Assembly: GCF_002093665.1 (NCBI RefSeq) | Contig: NZ_MRWE01000027.1 | Span: forward strand, 1-64,000 | Direction: 5' to 3' | Length of the DNA: 64,000 nucleotides | DNA from: Rouxiella badensis | Lineage (GTDB): Bacteria > Pseudomonadota > Gammaproteobacteria > Enterobacterales > Enterobacteriaceae | Shown here: piece after piece, positions 9,853-20,078 of the stretch | Position numbering within the stretch: the first letter of the stretch is position 1 | How the letters are laid out: every line of letters begins with the position of its first letter | Position numbers and translations under genes: made by a program | The notes under the pieces: model-generated | Databases searched by the model: none | Told to the model about the DNA's origin: nothing | The model's input: only the letters and a program-made list of their open reading frames with translations

Positions 9853-10578
9853 ATGGTCAGAATCGCGCTGCTGCTTGCGATGCTTTTCAGTTTGCCCTTT
9901 TTTGCCGTGAGCACCGCTGTCGCCAGCGAACAGGTCCCGGTTGAGAGTGGTGTTAAACAGCAATTATTAGGTTCACCCGTTTATATTCAGATATTTAAGC
10001 AAGAGCGTACTCTCGAACTCTATGCCAAAGTCGAAGATAAATTCCAGCTAGTGGGTGCGTATCGCATTTGTGATTTTTCAGGTGGATTAGGCAACAAACG
10101 TCGTGAAGGCGATTTTAAAAGCCCAGAAGGTTTTTATAACATCGATATTCATCACTTGAAGCCAGACAGCCGTTTCTATCGCGCTATTAATATCGGCTTC
10201 CCGAATGATTATGACCGCGCTCAGGGTTATTCAGGTAAATATCTGATGATCCACGGTAACTGTCTTTCTATCGGCTGCTATGCAATGACCGATGCCTACA
10301 TGAATGTGATTTATAACTACGTTCAGGCGGCGTTCGACAATGGTCAGCGCAACGTTGAAATTAGCATCTACCCGTTCAAGATGACCGACTCCAACATGCA
10401 GTTGCACAGAGGCTCTTACTACATCAATTTCTGGCGTCAGCTGCAGCCTGGCTATGCCTACTTCCAGAAATACCACCAGCCGCCGAGCGTTTCAGTGATC
10501 AACGGCAATTACGTGGTTAATCAGTCGCAGGCCTTGACGCCACAGCCTTCACAGCTGGCGTTCGCCACAGTGAAATAA
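9853..10578 (+). CDS. dpaA: Peptidoglycan meso-DAP protein amidase (L,D-transpeptidase family)
   Basis: The E. coli homologue (DpaA/YafK/LdtF) is a periplasmic YkuD-fold protein that releases Braun lipoprotein from peptidoglycan. The start at 9853 has AGGA upstream and gives a signal peptide, [17 protein letters not shown], cleaved near AVAS. The catalytic YkuD motif [12 protein letters not shown] holds the active-site His and Cys. Length 241 residues fits the family (246 in E. coli). A longer frame opens upstream at 9757 but lacks a signal peptide at its end. Its last 30 bases overlap the convergent yafJ. Confidence 0.92.
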   Translation: MVRIALLLAMLFSLPFFAVSTAVASEQVPVESGVKQQLLGSPVYIQIFKQERTLELYAKVEDKFQLVGAYRICDFSGGLGNKRREGDFKSPEGFYNIDIHHLKPDSRFYRAINIGFPNDYDRAQGYSGKYLMIHGNCLSIGCYAMTDAYMNVIYNYVQAAFDNGQRNVEISIYPFKMTDSNMQLHRGSYYINFWRQLQPGYAYFQKYHQPPSVSVINGNYVVNQSQALTPQPSQLAFATVK

Positions 10579-11316
10579 TGCAAACTCGCCTGGAGCAATC
10601 TTGTTCCAGGTTTCATTGCCCGTCAGCGGCTGGGTCGCAATGACCGTGACAACATCATCCGGCGTCGTCTGCTGCTGAAAATCAATTTCCACGTCCTGAT
10701 CCAACAGTGTCGCCTTGCCAAAGGGGGCACGACGGGTTATCCAGTGAAGATTGGTCGAGCAGTACGCCATCACAAAATGCCCATCCGACAACAGCATATT
10801 AAACACGCCCTTCTGACGTAGCTCATCCGCCAGTGAGGCAATATAGCGAAACACCGACGGCCAACTGCGCGGCGTGCGCGGATAACGTTGGGTTAATTTG
10901 TGCAGCAGCCAGCAGAATGCGTATTCGCTGTCGGTTTGTCCGACCGGGCGCAAGGTGCCGGTGTCTAGCTGGCGATAACCTCGCAGCTGGCCGTTGTGCG
11001 CATAAGTCCAGTTACGGCCCCATAGCTCGCGGGTAAACGGATGGGTGTTTTCCAGTGAGACTTCACCGCGATTAGCCTGACGGATATGCGAGATGACAGC
11101 CAGAGACTTGATCGGGTATTCCTGCACCAGGCGGGCAATGGGCGAATTAAAGCTGGGCTGTGGATCTTTAAAAGTTCGGCAGCCGTTACCTTCATAAAAG
11201 GTAATACCCCAGCCGTCTTTATGTGGACCAGTAAGCCCCCCACGCTGCACCAACCCGGTAAAGCTGAAGCAAATATCGGTAGGGACATTTGCACTCATCC
11301 CGAGCAGTTCGCACAT
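10549..11316 (-). CDS. yafJ: Class II glutamine amidotransferase-like protein YafJ
   Basis: A 255-residue N-terminal-nucleophile amidotransferase domain of the YafJ type. Cys2 directly after the start Met (MCELLGMS) is the expected nucleophile, and [16 protein letters not shown] and WTYAHNGQL are the family glutaminase motifs. The synthetase partner and physiological substrate are unknown. It sits upstream of dpaA in a tail-to-tail arrangement with a 30-bp coding overlap, and gmhA lies upstream, as in E. coli. Confidence 0.93.
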   Translation of the reverse strand: MCELLGMSANVPTDICFSFTGLVQRGGLTGPHKDGWGITFYEGNGCRTFKDPQPSFNSPIARLVQEYPIKSLAVISHIRQANRGEVSLENTHPFTRELWGRNWTYAHNGQLRGYRQLDTGTLRPVGQTDSEYAFCWLLHKLTQRYPRTPRSWPSVFRYIASLADELRQKGVFNMLLSDGHFVMAYCSTNLHWITRRAPFGKATLLDQDVEIDFQQQTTPDDVVTVIATQPLTGNETWNKIAPGEFALFHCGERQL

Positions 11317-11371
11317 CGCCAGTCTCCTTAACTTTCACATTGGAATAATAAAACCTGCCTGAGCAAGCTTA

Positions 11372-11953
11372 TTATTCCGCCATCTCTTTTTCGATTAATA
11401 ATATCAGGATATGGATGATTTTGATGTGAATTTCCTGCACGCGATCGGCGTAACCGAAGTGTGGAACGCGGATTTCAACATCGGCACCCAGTGACGCCAT
11501 TTTACCGCCGTCTTTGCCGGTGAGGGTAATCACTTTCATGCCTTTGGCTTTCGCGGTTTCCAGCGCCTTGATGACGTTACCGGAATTACCTGAAGTAGAG
11601 ATGCCCAGCAGCACGTCGCCTTTTTGGCCTACGGCTTCAAGATAGCGGGAGAAGATGTATTCATAACCGAAATCGTTGCTGACACAGGAGATGTGACTGA
11701 CGTCGGAAATGGCGATCGCTGGATAGCCGGGACGATTGTCGCGATAACGACCGGTCAGCTCTTCGGCGAAGTGCATCGCGTCGCAGTGTGAGCCGCCGTT
11801 GCCGCAGGACAGCACTTTGCCACCGGCCTTGAAGGAGTCAGCAATCAATTTTGCAGCGCGCTGAATAGACGCAATGTTGTTCTCGTCGCTGATGAATTTA
11901 TTAAGAACTTCAGCAGCTTCGTTAAGTTCAGTACGAATGATATCCAGGTACAT
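11372..11953 (-). CDS. gmhA: Sedoheptulose-7-phosphate isomerase
   Basis: GmhA makes D-glycero-D-manno-heptose 7-phosphate, the first step towards the heptose of the LPS inner core. The 193 residues form one SIS domain, with [18 protein letters not shown] and [13 protein letters not shown] as the phosphosugar-binding motifs and [13 protein letters not shown] as the conserved C-terminal helix. Length matches E. coli LpcA/GmhA (192). It faces fadE divergently, 260 bases apart. Confidence 0.96.
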   Translation of the reverse strand: MYLDIIRTELNEAAEVLNKFISDENNIASIQRAAKLIADSFKAGGKVLSCGNGGSHCDAMHFAEELTGRYRDNRPGYPAIAISDVSHISCVSNDFGYEYIFSRYLEAVGQKGDVLLGISTSGNSGNVIKALETAKAKGMKVITLTGKDGGKMASLGADVEIRVPHFGYADRVQEIHIKIIHILILLIEKEMAE

Positions 11954-12177
11954 GGCAGCCTCTTATCGTTTCTGTTGCCGCGGGTTAACCGAGCATTGAA
12001 TTGTTTTGCCGTGCAGTGTAGCGGAAAGCCGAAAAAGCGAGAAGTCTTCCAGCCGTCCCAAATAAGATACTTTACGCTTTTGACACATCGTGCTGCGACT
12101 TTGTGACGTAAGTTGTAATTAGGATGTAAACGCGTTGATAAAGCCTTTCGCTTGGACTAAAACCATAGTATCCACTC

Positions 12178-12194
12178 AACAGGTCAGACCTCCT
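12178..12194. promoter_or_regulatory. Putative FadR operator of fadE
   Basis: AACAGGTCAGACCTCCT matches the core of the FadR consensus (AACTGGTCGGACCAGTT) in the AAC, GGTC and GACC positions; the right outer arm is weaker. It lies 20 bases before the fadE start, as expected for fatty-acid-responsive repression. Confidence 0.65.
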
Positions 12195-12213
12195 ACAACT
12201 CAGGAGTTTTACT

Positions 12214-14670
12214 ATGATGGTTCTTAGCATTGTTGCCCTACTGGTTCTTATTGGAGCCTTGTTTTATCACCGCATCAACCTGCCGGCGAGCAGCGCTATT
12301 CTGCTGGTCTACACTGCCGCAATGGCCTTTTTAGGCCTGTGGACCCCTTGGCTCCTGCTGCCGCTGGTGATTATTTTGCTGCCTTTGAATGTGCTGCCGC
12401 TGCGCCGCGCCCTGTTCTCACGCGCTGCGCTGCGCAGTTTCCGTAAGGTCATGCCGAGCATGTCGCGCACAGAGAAGGAAGCGATTGAGGCCGGTACAAC
12501 CTGGTGGGAAGGCGATTTGTTCAGCGGCACGCCCGACTGGAAGAAATTGCATGATTATCCTCAGCAAACGCTGACCGAAGAAGAACAACGCTTCATTGAC
12601 GGCCCGGTTGAGGAAGCTTGCCGCATGGCAAATGACTTCCAGATTACTCACGAGCTGGCAGACTTGCCGCCCGAACTGTGGGCCTATCTGAAAGAGCATC
12701 GCTTCTTCGCGATGATCATTAAAAAAGAGTACGGCGGCCTCGAGTTTTCAGCCTACGCTCAGGCGCGTGTGCTGCAAAAACTGGCGGGCGTTTCCGGCAT
12801 TCTGGCTATCACCGTGGGTGTCCCTAACTCCCTCGGCCCAGGCGAACTGCTGCAACACTACGGCACCGACGAGCAGAAAAATTACTATCTGCCTCGCCTG
12901 GCCAAAGGTCTTGAAATACCTTGCTTCGCATTGACCAGCCCTGAGGCAGGGTCAGATGCTGGCGCTATCCCAGATTTCGGCGTGGTGTGCATGGGCGAAT
13001 GGCAGGGTAAACAGGTTCTCGGTATGAAACTGACCTGGAACAAACGCTATATCACCTTGGCACCTATCGCTACGGTGCTGGGGCTGGCCTTCAAACTGAA
13101 AGACCCTGACCATCTGCTGGGCGACGTCGAGGAACTTGGCATTACCTGTGCGCTGATTCCGACCGATACTCAAGGGGTAGAAATTGGCCATCGCCACTTC
13201 CCGCTGAATATTCCGTTCCAGAACGGTCCTACCCGCGGTAACGGTATTTTCGTGCCGATCGATTACATTATTGGCGGGCCAAAAATGGCCGGTCAGGGCT
13301 GGCGTATGCTGGTTGAATGTCTGTCGGTCGGTCGCGGTATTACCTTGCCGTCCAACTCTACCGGTAGCCTGAAATCACTGGCTGTTGCCACCGGTGCCTA
13401 CGCCTACATTCGCCGTCAGTTCAAACTGCCGATTGGTAAAATGGAAGGTATTGAGGAGCCACTGGCCCGCATCGCCGGTAACGCCTATGTGATGGACGCC
13501 GCCGCAACGCTGATTACTAACGGTATTATGCTCGGGGAAAAACCCGCCGTGCTGTCGGCTATTGTGAAATACCACTGTACCCATCGCGGTCAGCGCGCGG
13601 TAATGGACGCCATGGATATCACCGGCGGTAAAGGTATTATGCTCGGTAACAGTAACTTTGTTGCCCGCTCGTATCAGGGGGCTCCAATAGCCATTACCGT
13701 TGAGGGCGCAAACATCCTCACCCGCAGTATGATAATCTTTGGACAAGGCGCAATTCGCTGCCATCCTTACGTGCTCAAAGAGATGGCTGCGGCCGAGAGC
13801 AACGACCTCAACGCCTTTGACCGTGCGCTGTTTGGTCATATTGGACACGTCGGCAGCAATAAGGTGCGCAGCCTGTGGCTGGGACTGACGCATGGCCGCA
13901 CCAGCCGTGCGCCGGTGAACGATGCGACACGTCGCTATTACCAGCATATCAATCGATTGAGTGCCAACCTGGCGCTGCTTTCCGATATCTCGATGGGCGT
14001 GCTCGGCGGCAGTCTGAAACGCCGTGAACGTATCTCGGCACGCCTTGGCGATATCCTTAGCCAGCTTTATCTGGCAACGGCGACGCTAAAACGTTATGAC
14101 GAAGAGGGCCGCATCGAGGCTGACCTGCCGCTGGTACATTGGGGCGTGCAAGACTGTCTAAATCAGGCTGAAACGGCCATCGCCGATCTGCTGCGCAACT
14201 TCCCGAACGGCTTTATTGCGGCGGTGATGACGATGATTATTTTCCCACTTGGCCGCGTGCATCGTGCACCGTCTGACCTGCTTGACCACCAGCTGGCGCG
14301 CATTCTTCAGGTACCGTCTGCGACCCGTAGCCGTATCGCGCGGGGTCAATATCTGACCCCAAGCGAGCATAACCCGGTGGGTCAGATGGAGCAGGCATTG
14401 GCCGATATTATCGCCGCCGAACCGGTACATAAAAGACTGTGTGATGCGATGGGTAAAAAACTGTCGTTTACCCGTCTGGACAAGCTGGCACAAATGGGGA
14501 TGGACGCCGGTCATTTGAGCGCCGATGACGCCCGCATTCTGGCTCGCGCCGAGGAAAGCCGCCTGCGCTCGATTAACGTCGACGAGTTTGAGGCCGACCA
14601 GCTGGCACAGCAAAAACCTGAGAAAAAAGAACAGGAAAAGCCTTCAACTCAACATATTGAAGCGGCTTGA
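12214..14670 (+). CDS. fadE: Acyl-CoA dehydrogenase FadE
   Basis: FadE carries out the first step of beta-oxidation, forming 2-enoyl-CoA from acyl-CoA with FAD. The 818-residue protein (814 in E. coli) has two N-terminal membrane segments within residues 1-55, then the acyl-CoA dehydrogenase domains: [26 protein letters not shown], and the helical C-terminal domain with [11 protein letters not shown] and [13 protein letters not shown]. Two adjacent ATG codons (12214, 12217) follow the SD CAGGAG; either may be used. The C-terminus is lysine- and glutamate-rich. Confidence 0.96.
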   Translation: MMVLSIVALLVLIGALFYHRINLPASSAILLVYTAAMAFLGLWTPWLLLPLVIILLPLNVLPLRRALFSRAALRSFRKVMPSMSRTEKEAIEAGTTWWEGDLFSGTPDWKKLHDYPQQTLTEEEQRFIDGPVEEACRMANDFQITHELADLPPELWAYLKEHRFFAMIIKKEYGGLEFSAYAQARVLQKLAGVSGILAITVGVPNSLGPGELLQHYGTDEQKNYYLPRLAKGLEIPCFALTSPEAGSDAGAIPDFGVVCMGEWQGKQVLGMKLTWNKRYITLAPIATVLGLAFKLKDPDHLLGDVEELGITCALIPTDTQGVEIGHRHFPLNIPFQNGPTRGNGIFVPIDYIIGGPKMAGQGWRMLVECLSVGRGITLPSNSTGSLKSLAVATGAYAYIRRQFKLPIGKMEGIEEPLARIAGNAYVMDAAATLITNGIMLGEKPAVLSAIVKYHCTHRGQRAVMDAMDITGGKGIMLGNSNFVARSYQGAPIAITVEGANILTRSMIIFGQGAIRCHPYVLKEMAAAESNDLNAFDRALFGHIGHVGSNKVRSLWLGLTHGRTSRAPVNDATRRYYQHINRLSANLALLSDISMGVLGGSLKRRERISARLGDILSQLYLATATLKRYDEEGRIEADLPLVHWGVQDCLNQAETAIADLLRNFPNGFIAAVMTMIIFPLGRVHRAPSDLLDHQLARILQVPSATRSRIARGQYLTPSEHNPVGQMEQALADIIAAEPVHKRLCDAMGKKLSFTRLDKLAQMGMDAGHLSADDARILARAEESRLRSINVDEFEADQLAQQKPEKKEQEKPSTQHIEAA

Positions 14671-14762
14671 CCTCCCCTCTTGATCCGAGCACAGTGACGT
14701 CACTGACTCAGGCTTGGGTGATGTAACATAAAACTTGCTGGAAAGGCCGCTGACCGGACCCG

Positions 14763-14796
14763 CACAAAAAAACCGCCATCAGGCGGTTTTTTTGTG
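14763..14796. terminator. Bidirectional terminator between fadE and the DUF1456 gene
   Basis: CACAAAAAAACCGCC (14763-14777) and GGCGGTTTTTTTGTG (14782-14796) form a perfect 15-bp inverted repeat with an ATCA loop. T runs occur on both strands, so it can end fadE and the convergent gene. Confidence 0.92.
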
Positions 14797-14828
14797 GGCG
14801 GTATTCTCAGGAAAAAATCAGAGAACAA

Positions 14829-15299
14829 TCAGCCTTTCTTCGGACGCACACGCATGGTCAGGCCTTTCAGGAAGTAGCGCAGAACCTGATCGCCGCACGG
14901 GCGGTAATTCTTGTGGCCTTCCTTACGGAAGAACGCGCTCAGCTCACCTTCAGACACTTTGAAATCTGCGGCCGCAAGAATGGCCTGCAAATCTTCAGTT
15001 TTCAGCTCAAAGGCAACGCGCAGCTTTTTCAGCATCACGTTGTTGGTGACGCGCTTTTCAACTTCCGGAGCGGGGAAGCGATCGTCTTTACCACGTTTGA
15101 AGAAAATCAGACCGTTCAGGAAGTTTGCCATCACTTCATCAGGGCAAACCATATAGTCCGCTTCGTCTTCTTTTTTCAGATAACGCGACATCACCGCTGG
15201 AGTAATGATGGTTCCGGTAGACGCCAAAATCTCAATCAGCCTGCCTTCGCTCAGATCGAGCATGTAGCGAACGCTGCGCAAGACATCGTTATTCATCAT
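14829..15299 (-). CDS. yehS: DUF1456 family protein (YehS-like)
   Basis: A small cytosolic protein of 156 residues, the length of E. coli YehS, built of two related units of about 65-70 residues: NNDVLRSVRYML..FLNGLI and NNVMLKKLRVAFEL..FLKGLT. Both end in the F-L-[NK]-G-L motif. The function of the family is unknown. Two ATG codons in tandem open the frame. In E. coli this gene is elsewhere; here it lies between fadE and mtnK and is transcribed leftward. Confidence 0.88.
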   Translation of the reverse strand: MMNNDVLRSVRYMLDLSEGRLIEILASTGTIITPAVMSRYLKKEDEADYMVCPDEVMANFLNGLIFFKRGKDDRFPAPEVEKRVTNNVMLKKLRVAFELKTEDLQAILAAADFKVSEGELSAFFRKEGHKNYRPCGDQVLRYFLKGLTMRVRPKKG

Positions 15300-15431
15300 A
15301 ATTCTGTATTCCCGTGTGGGTTAGTTGGTAAACCGAGGAACTGCACTGGGTTTACCCGCTGGCACCTCGTAGCCGGGCATTATACAAGTCTGCGGCGCAA
15401 GTGCCCCTTCTTTCTGATGACTTATTTGACA

Positions 15432-15465
15432 CGCCGCGCACCCTGAAGGGGTTCGCGGCGTTTTT
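15432..15465. terminator. Hairpin downstream of mtnK
   Basis: CGCCGCG (15432-15438) pairs with CGCGGCG (15454-15460) around an inner CCC-TGAA-GGG stem. A TTTTT run follows on the plus strand only, although both neighbouring genes run leftward. It probably ends mtnK as a hairpin without a strong U tract. Confidence 0.5.
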
Positions 15466-15486
15466 AGGCGAAACAGAGAGGAAAAT

Positions 15487-16686
15487 CTAGCCGTTTTGGC
15501 GAATGCGGGCGATTAGCGCTTCGATATCGTTAATCTGCGGTGCGGTGATGATCAACCATTGGCCCAGGCTTACCGCGTGGCGCTGGCAATCATGACGCAT
15601 CTCGTCATCGCGAATGTTTTTGAGGTCAGCAATCTGTGAGAAACCAATAGTGCGACGAATAAGCTCCGATCCACAGTAACCTACGGCGTCGTGCCAGATT
15701 TGCTGCAAGAAATGCTCGGCATAACCCGGTACTTTAAACGCGACGTCCTGCGTTTTATCACGCGCCAACTGTAGGAAACGTTCGGAGAAACTCAACCAAA
15801 GGTCACGCAGCTCCTGTAGGCGTTGCTCACGTCCGTCGGCGGCTTCACGGGTGGCGACCAGTCCCGGCAACGCACAGTAGTTGAGCAGCAGATTTCCCAT
15901 CGCAGAGCCTGGATCAAAGCCGATTGGGCCGTAGAAGCCAAATTCGGCGTCGATGACTTTCAGACTGCCTTCGGCCACAAAAATCGAACCACTGTGTACA
16001 TCGCCGTGCAGCAGGGCTTCGGCATTGCTGAGGAACCGCTGCTTGAGCGAAGCCACCGCAAGACGCAACGTCATGTCGGCCTGCAATGCATCAACCTCAG
16101 GCTTGAGGGCTGGCTCAAAGCGGTTACGCTCGTGTTCGATATAAGGATCGGTGAAGAACAGATCTTCGGTTATCAGACAAAGCTCAGGGTTAAGGAAGCG
16201 ACCGACTTCTGATTTTTTCTTCTGGGCATCCTGATAAAGATCTGAAGTGTGGAACAGTGTCTGAGCCAGATATTCACCCAGTTGGCTGGCCGCCTGAGGA
16301 TAGTATTTTCCCTTCACCAGCTCGCCGCGCCAGATAAGATGGTCGGAGAGATCTTCCTGTACCATGACCGCCAACTCCGGGTCATGATGCAGGACTTTCA
16401 CGGTGTGCTGTGGGCAGTATTCAGCGTGCACAATCAGGGTTTCTGCTTCTATACGCGAGCGGTCGATAGTCAGCGGCCAGGATTCACCTACACAGCGCAC
16501 ATAGGGCAGCGCCTGCTTCACAATGACGCGGCTCACGCCTGCGGTATCGCGAATTTTGAATACCAGATTCAGGTTACCGTCACCGACCTCTTCGGCGCTG
16601 ACTAACGATTGCGGGTCTTCAACGCCACCAAACTGGCGGGCGTACTCTACGGCATCTGCGGCGCTAAACGTGTAATAACGTGACAT
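15487..16686 (-). CDS. mtnK: S-methyl-5-thioribose kinase
   Basis: MtnK phosphorylates methylthioribose, the entry step of the bacterial methionine salvage pathway after nucleoside cleavage. The 399 residues fit the family. It has the aminoglycoside-kinase-like fold with the catalytic loop [12 protein letters not shown] and the metal-binding [13 protein letters not shown]. It is divergent from mtnA; the shared promoter region carries a MetJ-like box. Confidence 0.96.
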   Translation of the reverse strand: MSRYYTFSAADAVEYARQFGGVEDPQSLVSAEEVGDGNLNLVFKIRDTAGVSRVIVKQALPYVRCVGESWPLTIDRSRIEAETLIVHAEYCPQHTVKVLHHDPELAVMVQEDLSDHLIWRGELVKGKYYPQAASQLGEYLAQTLFHTSDLYQDAQKKKSEVGRFLNPELCLITEDLFFTDPYIEHERNRFEPALKPEVDALQADMTLRLAVASLKQRFLSNAEALLHGDVHSGSIFVAEGSLKVIDAEFGFYGPIGFDPGSAMGNLLLNYCALPGLVATREAADGREQRLQELRDLWLSFSERFLQLARDKTQDVAFKVPGYAEHFLQQIWHDAVGYCGSELIRRTIGFSQIADLKNIRDDEMRHDCQRHAVSLGQWLIITAPQINDIEALIARIRQNG

Positions 16687-16771
16687 CCTAACCTCTCGTA
16701 ATCTTTCTTATACAACCCGACTTGTTTTATTGTGAAACTGAATTCTATTGACCCAAAGCATATAGCCATAA

Positions 16772-16795
16772 AAGCATTTAGACGTCTATACATCC
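16772..16795. promoter_or_regulatory. Putative MetJ operator between mtnK and mtnA
   Basis: AGACGTCT at 16780-16787 is a perfect 8-bp met box. The adjacent 8-bp units AAGCATTT (left) and ATACATCC (right, 5 of 8) are weaker. MetJ binds tandem 8-bp boxes, and the site sits between the divergent mtnK and mtnA genes. Confidence 0.7.
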
Positions 16796-16856
16796 GAAAC
16801 TTATGTTGGCAGAATAAGCAGCCAGATGCAACCGCGCAACAGGGATTTAAATCACA

Positions 16857-17885
16857 ATGCAGACTCTTACCACCACCAGTTTACGTATCCGCAAAAGTCA
16901 GCTGTGGATATTGGACCAGCAGGCCCTGCCGCAGCGCGCCGAGTGGCACCTCTGCCGCAGCGTTGACGACCTCGTGGGGCACATCCACGCCCTGCGCGTT
17001 CGCGGTGCACCGCTGATTGGTTTATCCGCCAGCCTACTGCTTGCCCAGCTCGCAGAAGAAGGCATGCCGGTTGCGGATCTGCATAAAGCACTGATAACGC
17101 TACGCGAGTCACGCCCGACGGCGGTAAATCTGATGAATAATCTCGACCGCATGAAAGTGGCACTGGAGCAGCGCTTTCACGTCCCGGCGATGGTTCAGGA
17201 AGCCGAAGGTCTGGTCGGTGAAGACCGCGAGCTTTGCAGCCGGATTGCCAATAATGGCGCGGCGCTGGTGACGCAAGGTAGCCGTCTGCTGACCCACTGC
17301 AACACCGGGGGGCTAGCCACTGCGGGCGTTGGCACGGCGCTCGGCGTTATCCACCGCGCACATCAGCAGGGAAAGGTGTCACAGGTATGGGTCGATGAAA
17401 CGCGTCCTTTATTGCAGGGCGGTCGACTGACGGCCTGGGAATTGGGCGAGCTCGGCATTCCCTATAAGCTGATTTGTGATTCGATGGCGGCCAGCCTAAT
17501 GGCCAAGCGGCAGGTCGATGCCGTGTGGGTCGGCGCCGACCGCATTGCGGCCAACGGCGACGTCGCCAACAAGATTGGCACCTACAGTCTGGCGGTACTG
17601 GCTCGCTATCACGGTATTCCTTTCTATGTCGCCGCGCCGCATACGACGCACGATCCACACTGTCCGAACGGCGATGCCATCCCCATCGAGCAGCGCGCAG
17701 CCAAAGAAGTGACTGGCGTATCGGGCAGTTTTGGCGACGTGCAGTGGGCACCGGTCGATGCTGACGTCTATAACCCGGCGTTTGACGTTACGCCTGCCGA
17801 GCTTATCAGTGGGTGGGTGTTGGACAGTGGCGTGGTGACGCCGGCACAGGTGGCAGAAGGGATCTTTAAACGCAAATTTGATTAA
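16857..17885 (+). CDS. mtnA: S-methyl-5-thioribose-1-phosphate isomerase
   Basis: MtnA converts methylthioribose 1-phosphate to methylthioribulose 1-phosphate. The 342 residues match the family. The conserved catalytic Cys is in [13 protein letters not shown] and the catalytic Asp in [25 protein letters not shown] near residue 50 is the substrate loop. It starts a rightward unit alone and meets the leftward mtnDCB operon tail to tail. Confidence 0.96.
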   Translation: MQTLTTTSLRIRKSQLWILDQQALPQRAEWHLCRSVDDLVGHIHALRVRGAPLIGLSASLLLAQLAEEGMPVADLHKALITLRESRPTAVNLMNNLDRMKVALEQRFHVPAMVQEAEGLVGEDRELCSRIANNGAALVTQGSRLLTHCNTGGLATAGVGTALGVIHRAHQQGKVSQVWVDETRPLLQGGRLTAWELGELGIPYKLICDSMAASLMAKRQVDAVWVGADRIAANGDVANKIGTYSLAVLARYHGIPFYVAAPHTTHDPHCPNGDAIPIEQRAAKEVTGVSGSFGDVQWAPVDADVYNPAFDVTPAELISGWVLDSGVVTPAQVAEGIFKRKFD

Positions 17886-17904
17886 GCCCGGCCAAGATTA
17901 GGGT

Positions 17905-17943
17905 TGAGAGACAAGAGATGACACCTTCCCCTGTTGTCTCTCA
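17905..17943. terminator. Hairpin between mtnA and mtnD
   Basis: TGAGAGACAA (17905-17914) and TTGTCTCTCA (17934-17943) form a perfect 10-bp stem with a 19-base loop in the convergent gap. No clear T run follows on either strand. Confidence 0.5.
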
Positions 17944-17979
17944 CCCATTTAGGCGGTGCGCCAGCCGAAAATGGCCGTA

Positions 17980-18525
17980 TTACTCCCCCATCCTCGGATA
18001 GGCATCGGCTATCTTGTCGCCGGTGAAGTGCGCCACCCAGCCTTCTTGATTGTCAAAAACGCGAATCGCGGTAAACGACGGTGAACCGCCCATATCAAAC
18101 CAGTGACGCGTGTTGGCAGGGACCGAAATCAGGTCATTCTTTTCACAGAGGATTTGGAAAATCTTGCCGTTGAGATGCAGACAGAATAACCCCGCGCCCT
18201 CGACAAAGAAGCGCACCTCATCTTCGCCATGGGTATGCTCGGACAGGAATTTGCTGCGTAACGCTTCGCGCTGTTCGTGGTCAGGGCGCATGCTGATAAC
18301 GTCCCAGCTCTGATAGCCTTTCTCCGCCACCAGCTTATTGATTTCGCGCTGATAGGCCTCGATAACCTGCTCCGGCTGCGGATTGCTGCCGAGCTCACGG
18401 TCAGCCTGCCAGCGTTCGAATCGGACATCAATCTTCTTGAGCTCGGCGGCGATCGCCTCCCCGTCGCGGCTTTCCCAGATAGGGGCCGAAGGGTCGCTGT
18501 CGCTGAAAATGGTCAGTGCACTCAT
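17980..18525 (-). CDS. mtnD: Acireductone dioxygenase
   Basis: MtnD oxidises acireductone; with Fe it gives the keto acid precursor of methionine, with Ni an off-pathway product with CO. The 181-residue cupin has the metal ligands in [12 protein letters not shown] and [17 protein letters not shown] precedes the start. It is the last gene of mtnBCD, 21 bases after mtnC. Confidence 0.95.
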   Translation of the reverse strand: MSALTIFSDSDPSAPIWESRDGEAIAAELKKIDVRFERWQADRELGSNPQPEQVIEAYQREINKLVAEKGYQSWDVISMRPDHEQREALRSKFLSEHTHGEDEVRFFVEGAGLFCLHLNGKIFQILCEKNDLISVPANTRHWFDMGGSPSFTAIRVFDNQEGWVAHFTGDKIADAYPRMGE

Positions 18526-18546
18526 TGCAAACTCCTGGTCAGTGGA

Positions 18547-19224
18547 TCAGTCAATCACAACCTGATCAAAACGGTTAACCTGCTTGTGGTCACTCTGCTC
18601 GTCTGGCTCATCGCGAATCAGCTGGCACGTATTCCAGCCCGCTTCGCGCGCAGCGTCCAGCTCCTGGCGAATGTCTGATAAAAAGAGGATATCCTGCGCC
18701 GGCAGCAGCAGCTGTTCGGCTATATTCTGATAGGACGTCACCTCGCGCTTGGCCCCCACGCGAGTGTCGAAATAGTCGGTGAACAGCGGCAGAAGGTCGC
18801 CCTCTTCACTGTAGCCAAACAGCAGCTTTTGCGCGTCGACCGAGCCAGATGAGTAAACAAACAGCTTGATGCCCTGCTGCTGCCACTGCACCAGCTGCGG
18901 TACAACGTCGGGATAAACGTGCCCTCGGAAATCCCCTGCGGTATAACCGGTGCGCCAGATAATACCTTGCAGCGTTTTCAGCGCCGGGGATTTCTCGTCC
19001 TTGTCCATGTAGACGTAGAGCTGATCGACCAGTTCGACGATTTCAGCCTGCGGTTCATTAATCTCTTCACGCAGCGCATCCAATGCCTGCAATACTTCCA
19101 GGTCTTGCCCATGGCGGGTGATAAAATCGGCCAACCGGGCACGAGCATAGGGGAACAGCACCTGATGCACGAAGCGGATGTCGGTCGTTGTCCCTTCAAT
19201 ATCAGTCACAATGGCACGGATCAT
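18547..19224 (-). CDS. mtnC: Enolase-phosphatase E1
   Basis: MtnC enolises and dephosphorylates 2,3-diketo-5-methylthiopentyl-1-phosphate to acireductone. The 225-residue HAD-superfamily protein has DIEGTTTDI as motif [12 protein letters not shown] as motif II and FLSDIRQEL as the acidic motif IV. Its start overlaps the mtnB stop by four bases (ATGA), so translation is coupled. Confidence 0.96.
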   Translation of the reverse strand: MIRAIVTDIEGTTTDIRFVHQVLFPYARARLADFITRHGQDLEVLQALDALREEINEPQAEIVELVDQLYVYMDKDEKSPALKTLQGIIWRTGYTAGDFRGHVYPDVVPQLVQWQQQGIKLFVYSSGSVDAQKLLFGYSEEGDLLPLFTDYFDTRVGAKREVTSYQNIAEQLLLPAQDILFLSDIRQELDAAREAGWNTCQLIRDEPDEQSDHKQVNRFDQVVID

Positions 19225-19835
19225 TTGGCCTCCAACAGGCGAAGTTGCAGTTCACACTGGAATAAAAACTCCAGTCCCTCCAGATGACGGCGCGCCTCGG
19301 CGACATTTTTGCCCCAGCAGGTCAGGCCGTGTCCGCGGACCAGAAAACCATAGTGTAGCGGATGTGACTGGGCCCATTGAGCTATCTCTGCGGCCAGCGC
19401 AGGAATATCCTGACTATTGTCGAAAATGGGAATAACCACCTCGTCGAGGTGCGTACGCTGACCCGCCAGCGACTTCTGCATTTCATACCCCTGCAACACC
19501 AGGCCGTTGCTGTGCTCAACGCGAGACAGCACGGTCGAGTTTACCGAGTGGGTGTGCAATACCGCACCCACTTCAGGATACAGTCCGTAAATCAGCGTAT
19601 GCAAACCGGTTTCAGCAGAGGGTATTCTGCCGCTCGGCACGTGGTTGGTGGCAATCTCTACCTGCAGAAAATCATCGGCGGTCAGTTGCCCTTTGTCCTT
19701 ACCCGATTCAGTAATAAGGCAGTGGCTGTCACCGTCGCGCACGGACATATTGCCGCCGGTAGCCGGGCACCAGCCTTTTTCACCAATCCAGTGGCAGGCC
19801 GCAAGTAGAGCATCAAGAGGATTATTTTCGGTCAT
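19221..19835 (-). CDS. mtnB: Methylthioribulose-1-phosphate dehydratase
   Basis: MtnB dehydrates methylthioribulose 1-phosphate. The 204-residue class II aldolase-fold protein has the zinc ligands in [10 protein letters not shown] and [10 protein letters not shown], and GGNMSVRD as the phosphate loop. It is the first gene of the leftward mtnBCD operon and faces mtnE divergently across 243 bases that carry MetJ-like boxes. Confidence 0.95.
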   Translation of the reverse strand: MTENNPLDALLAACHWIGEKGWCPATGGNMSVRDGDSHCLITESGKDKGQLTADDFLQVEIATNHVPSGRIPSAETGLHTLIYGLYPEVGAVLHTHSVNSTVLSRVEHSNGLVLQGYEMQKSLAGQRTHLDEVVIPIFDNSQDIPALAAEIAQWAQSHPLHYGFLVRGHGLTCWGKNVAEARRHLEGLEFLFQCELQLRLLEAK

Positions 19836-19931
19836 TATTTTTCCTGAAAACCGTGCGTTTATGAGAGGGTCCGTGCCGCGCTTTCTGACTGATTATTCTG
19901 TTTCGCTCTGAGCTAGATGATTGCGCTATTT

Positions 19932-19955
19932 AGCCGTTTAAACATCTAAGCGTCT
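19932..19955. promoter_or_regulatory. Putative triple MetJ box between mtnB and mtnE
   Basis: Three adjacent 8-bp units, AGCCGTTT, AAACATCT and AAGCGTCT, each match the met box AGACGTCT at six of eight positions. The array lies between the divergent mtnB and mtnE genes. Confidence 0.65.
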
Positions 19956-20078
19956 CGATTGCCAAATATTATCATCGTGCGGTAGTATCAACCAATAGGT
20001 ATCGACAATTTTGCTATCGGCAAACCTCACCACATTACGATTTTTATCGCTTTCAAGGCGACTGGAGCAAGAAAATCC

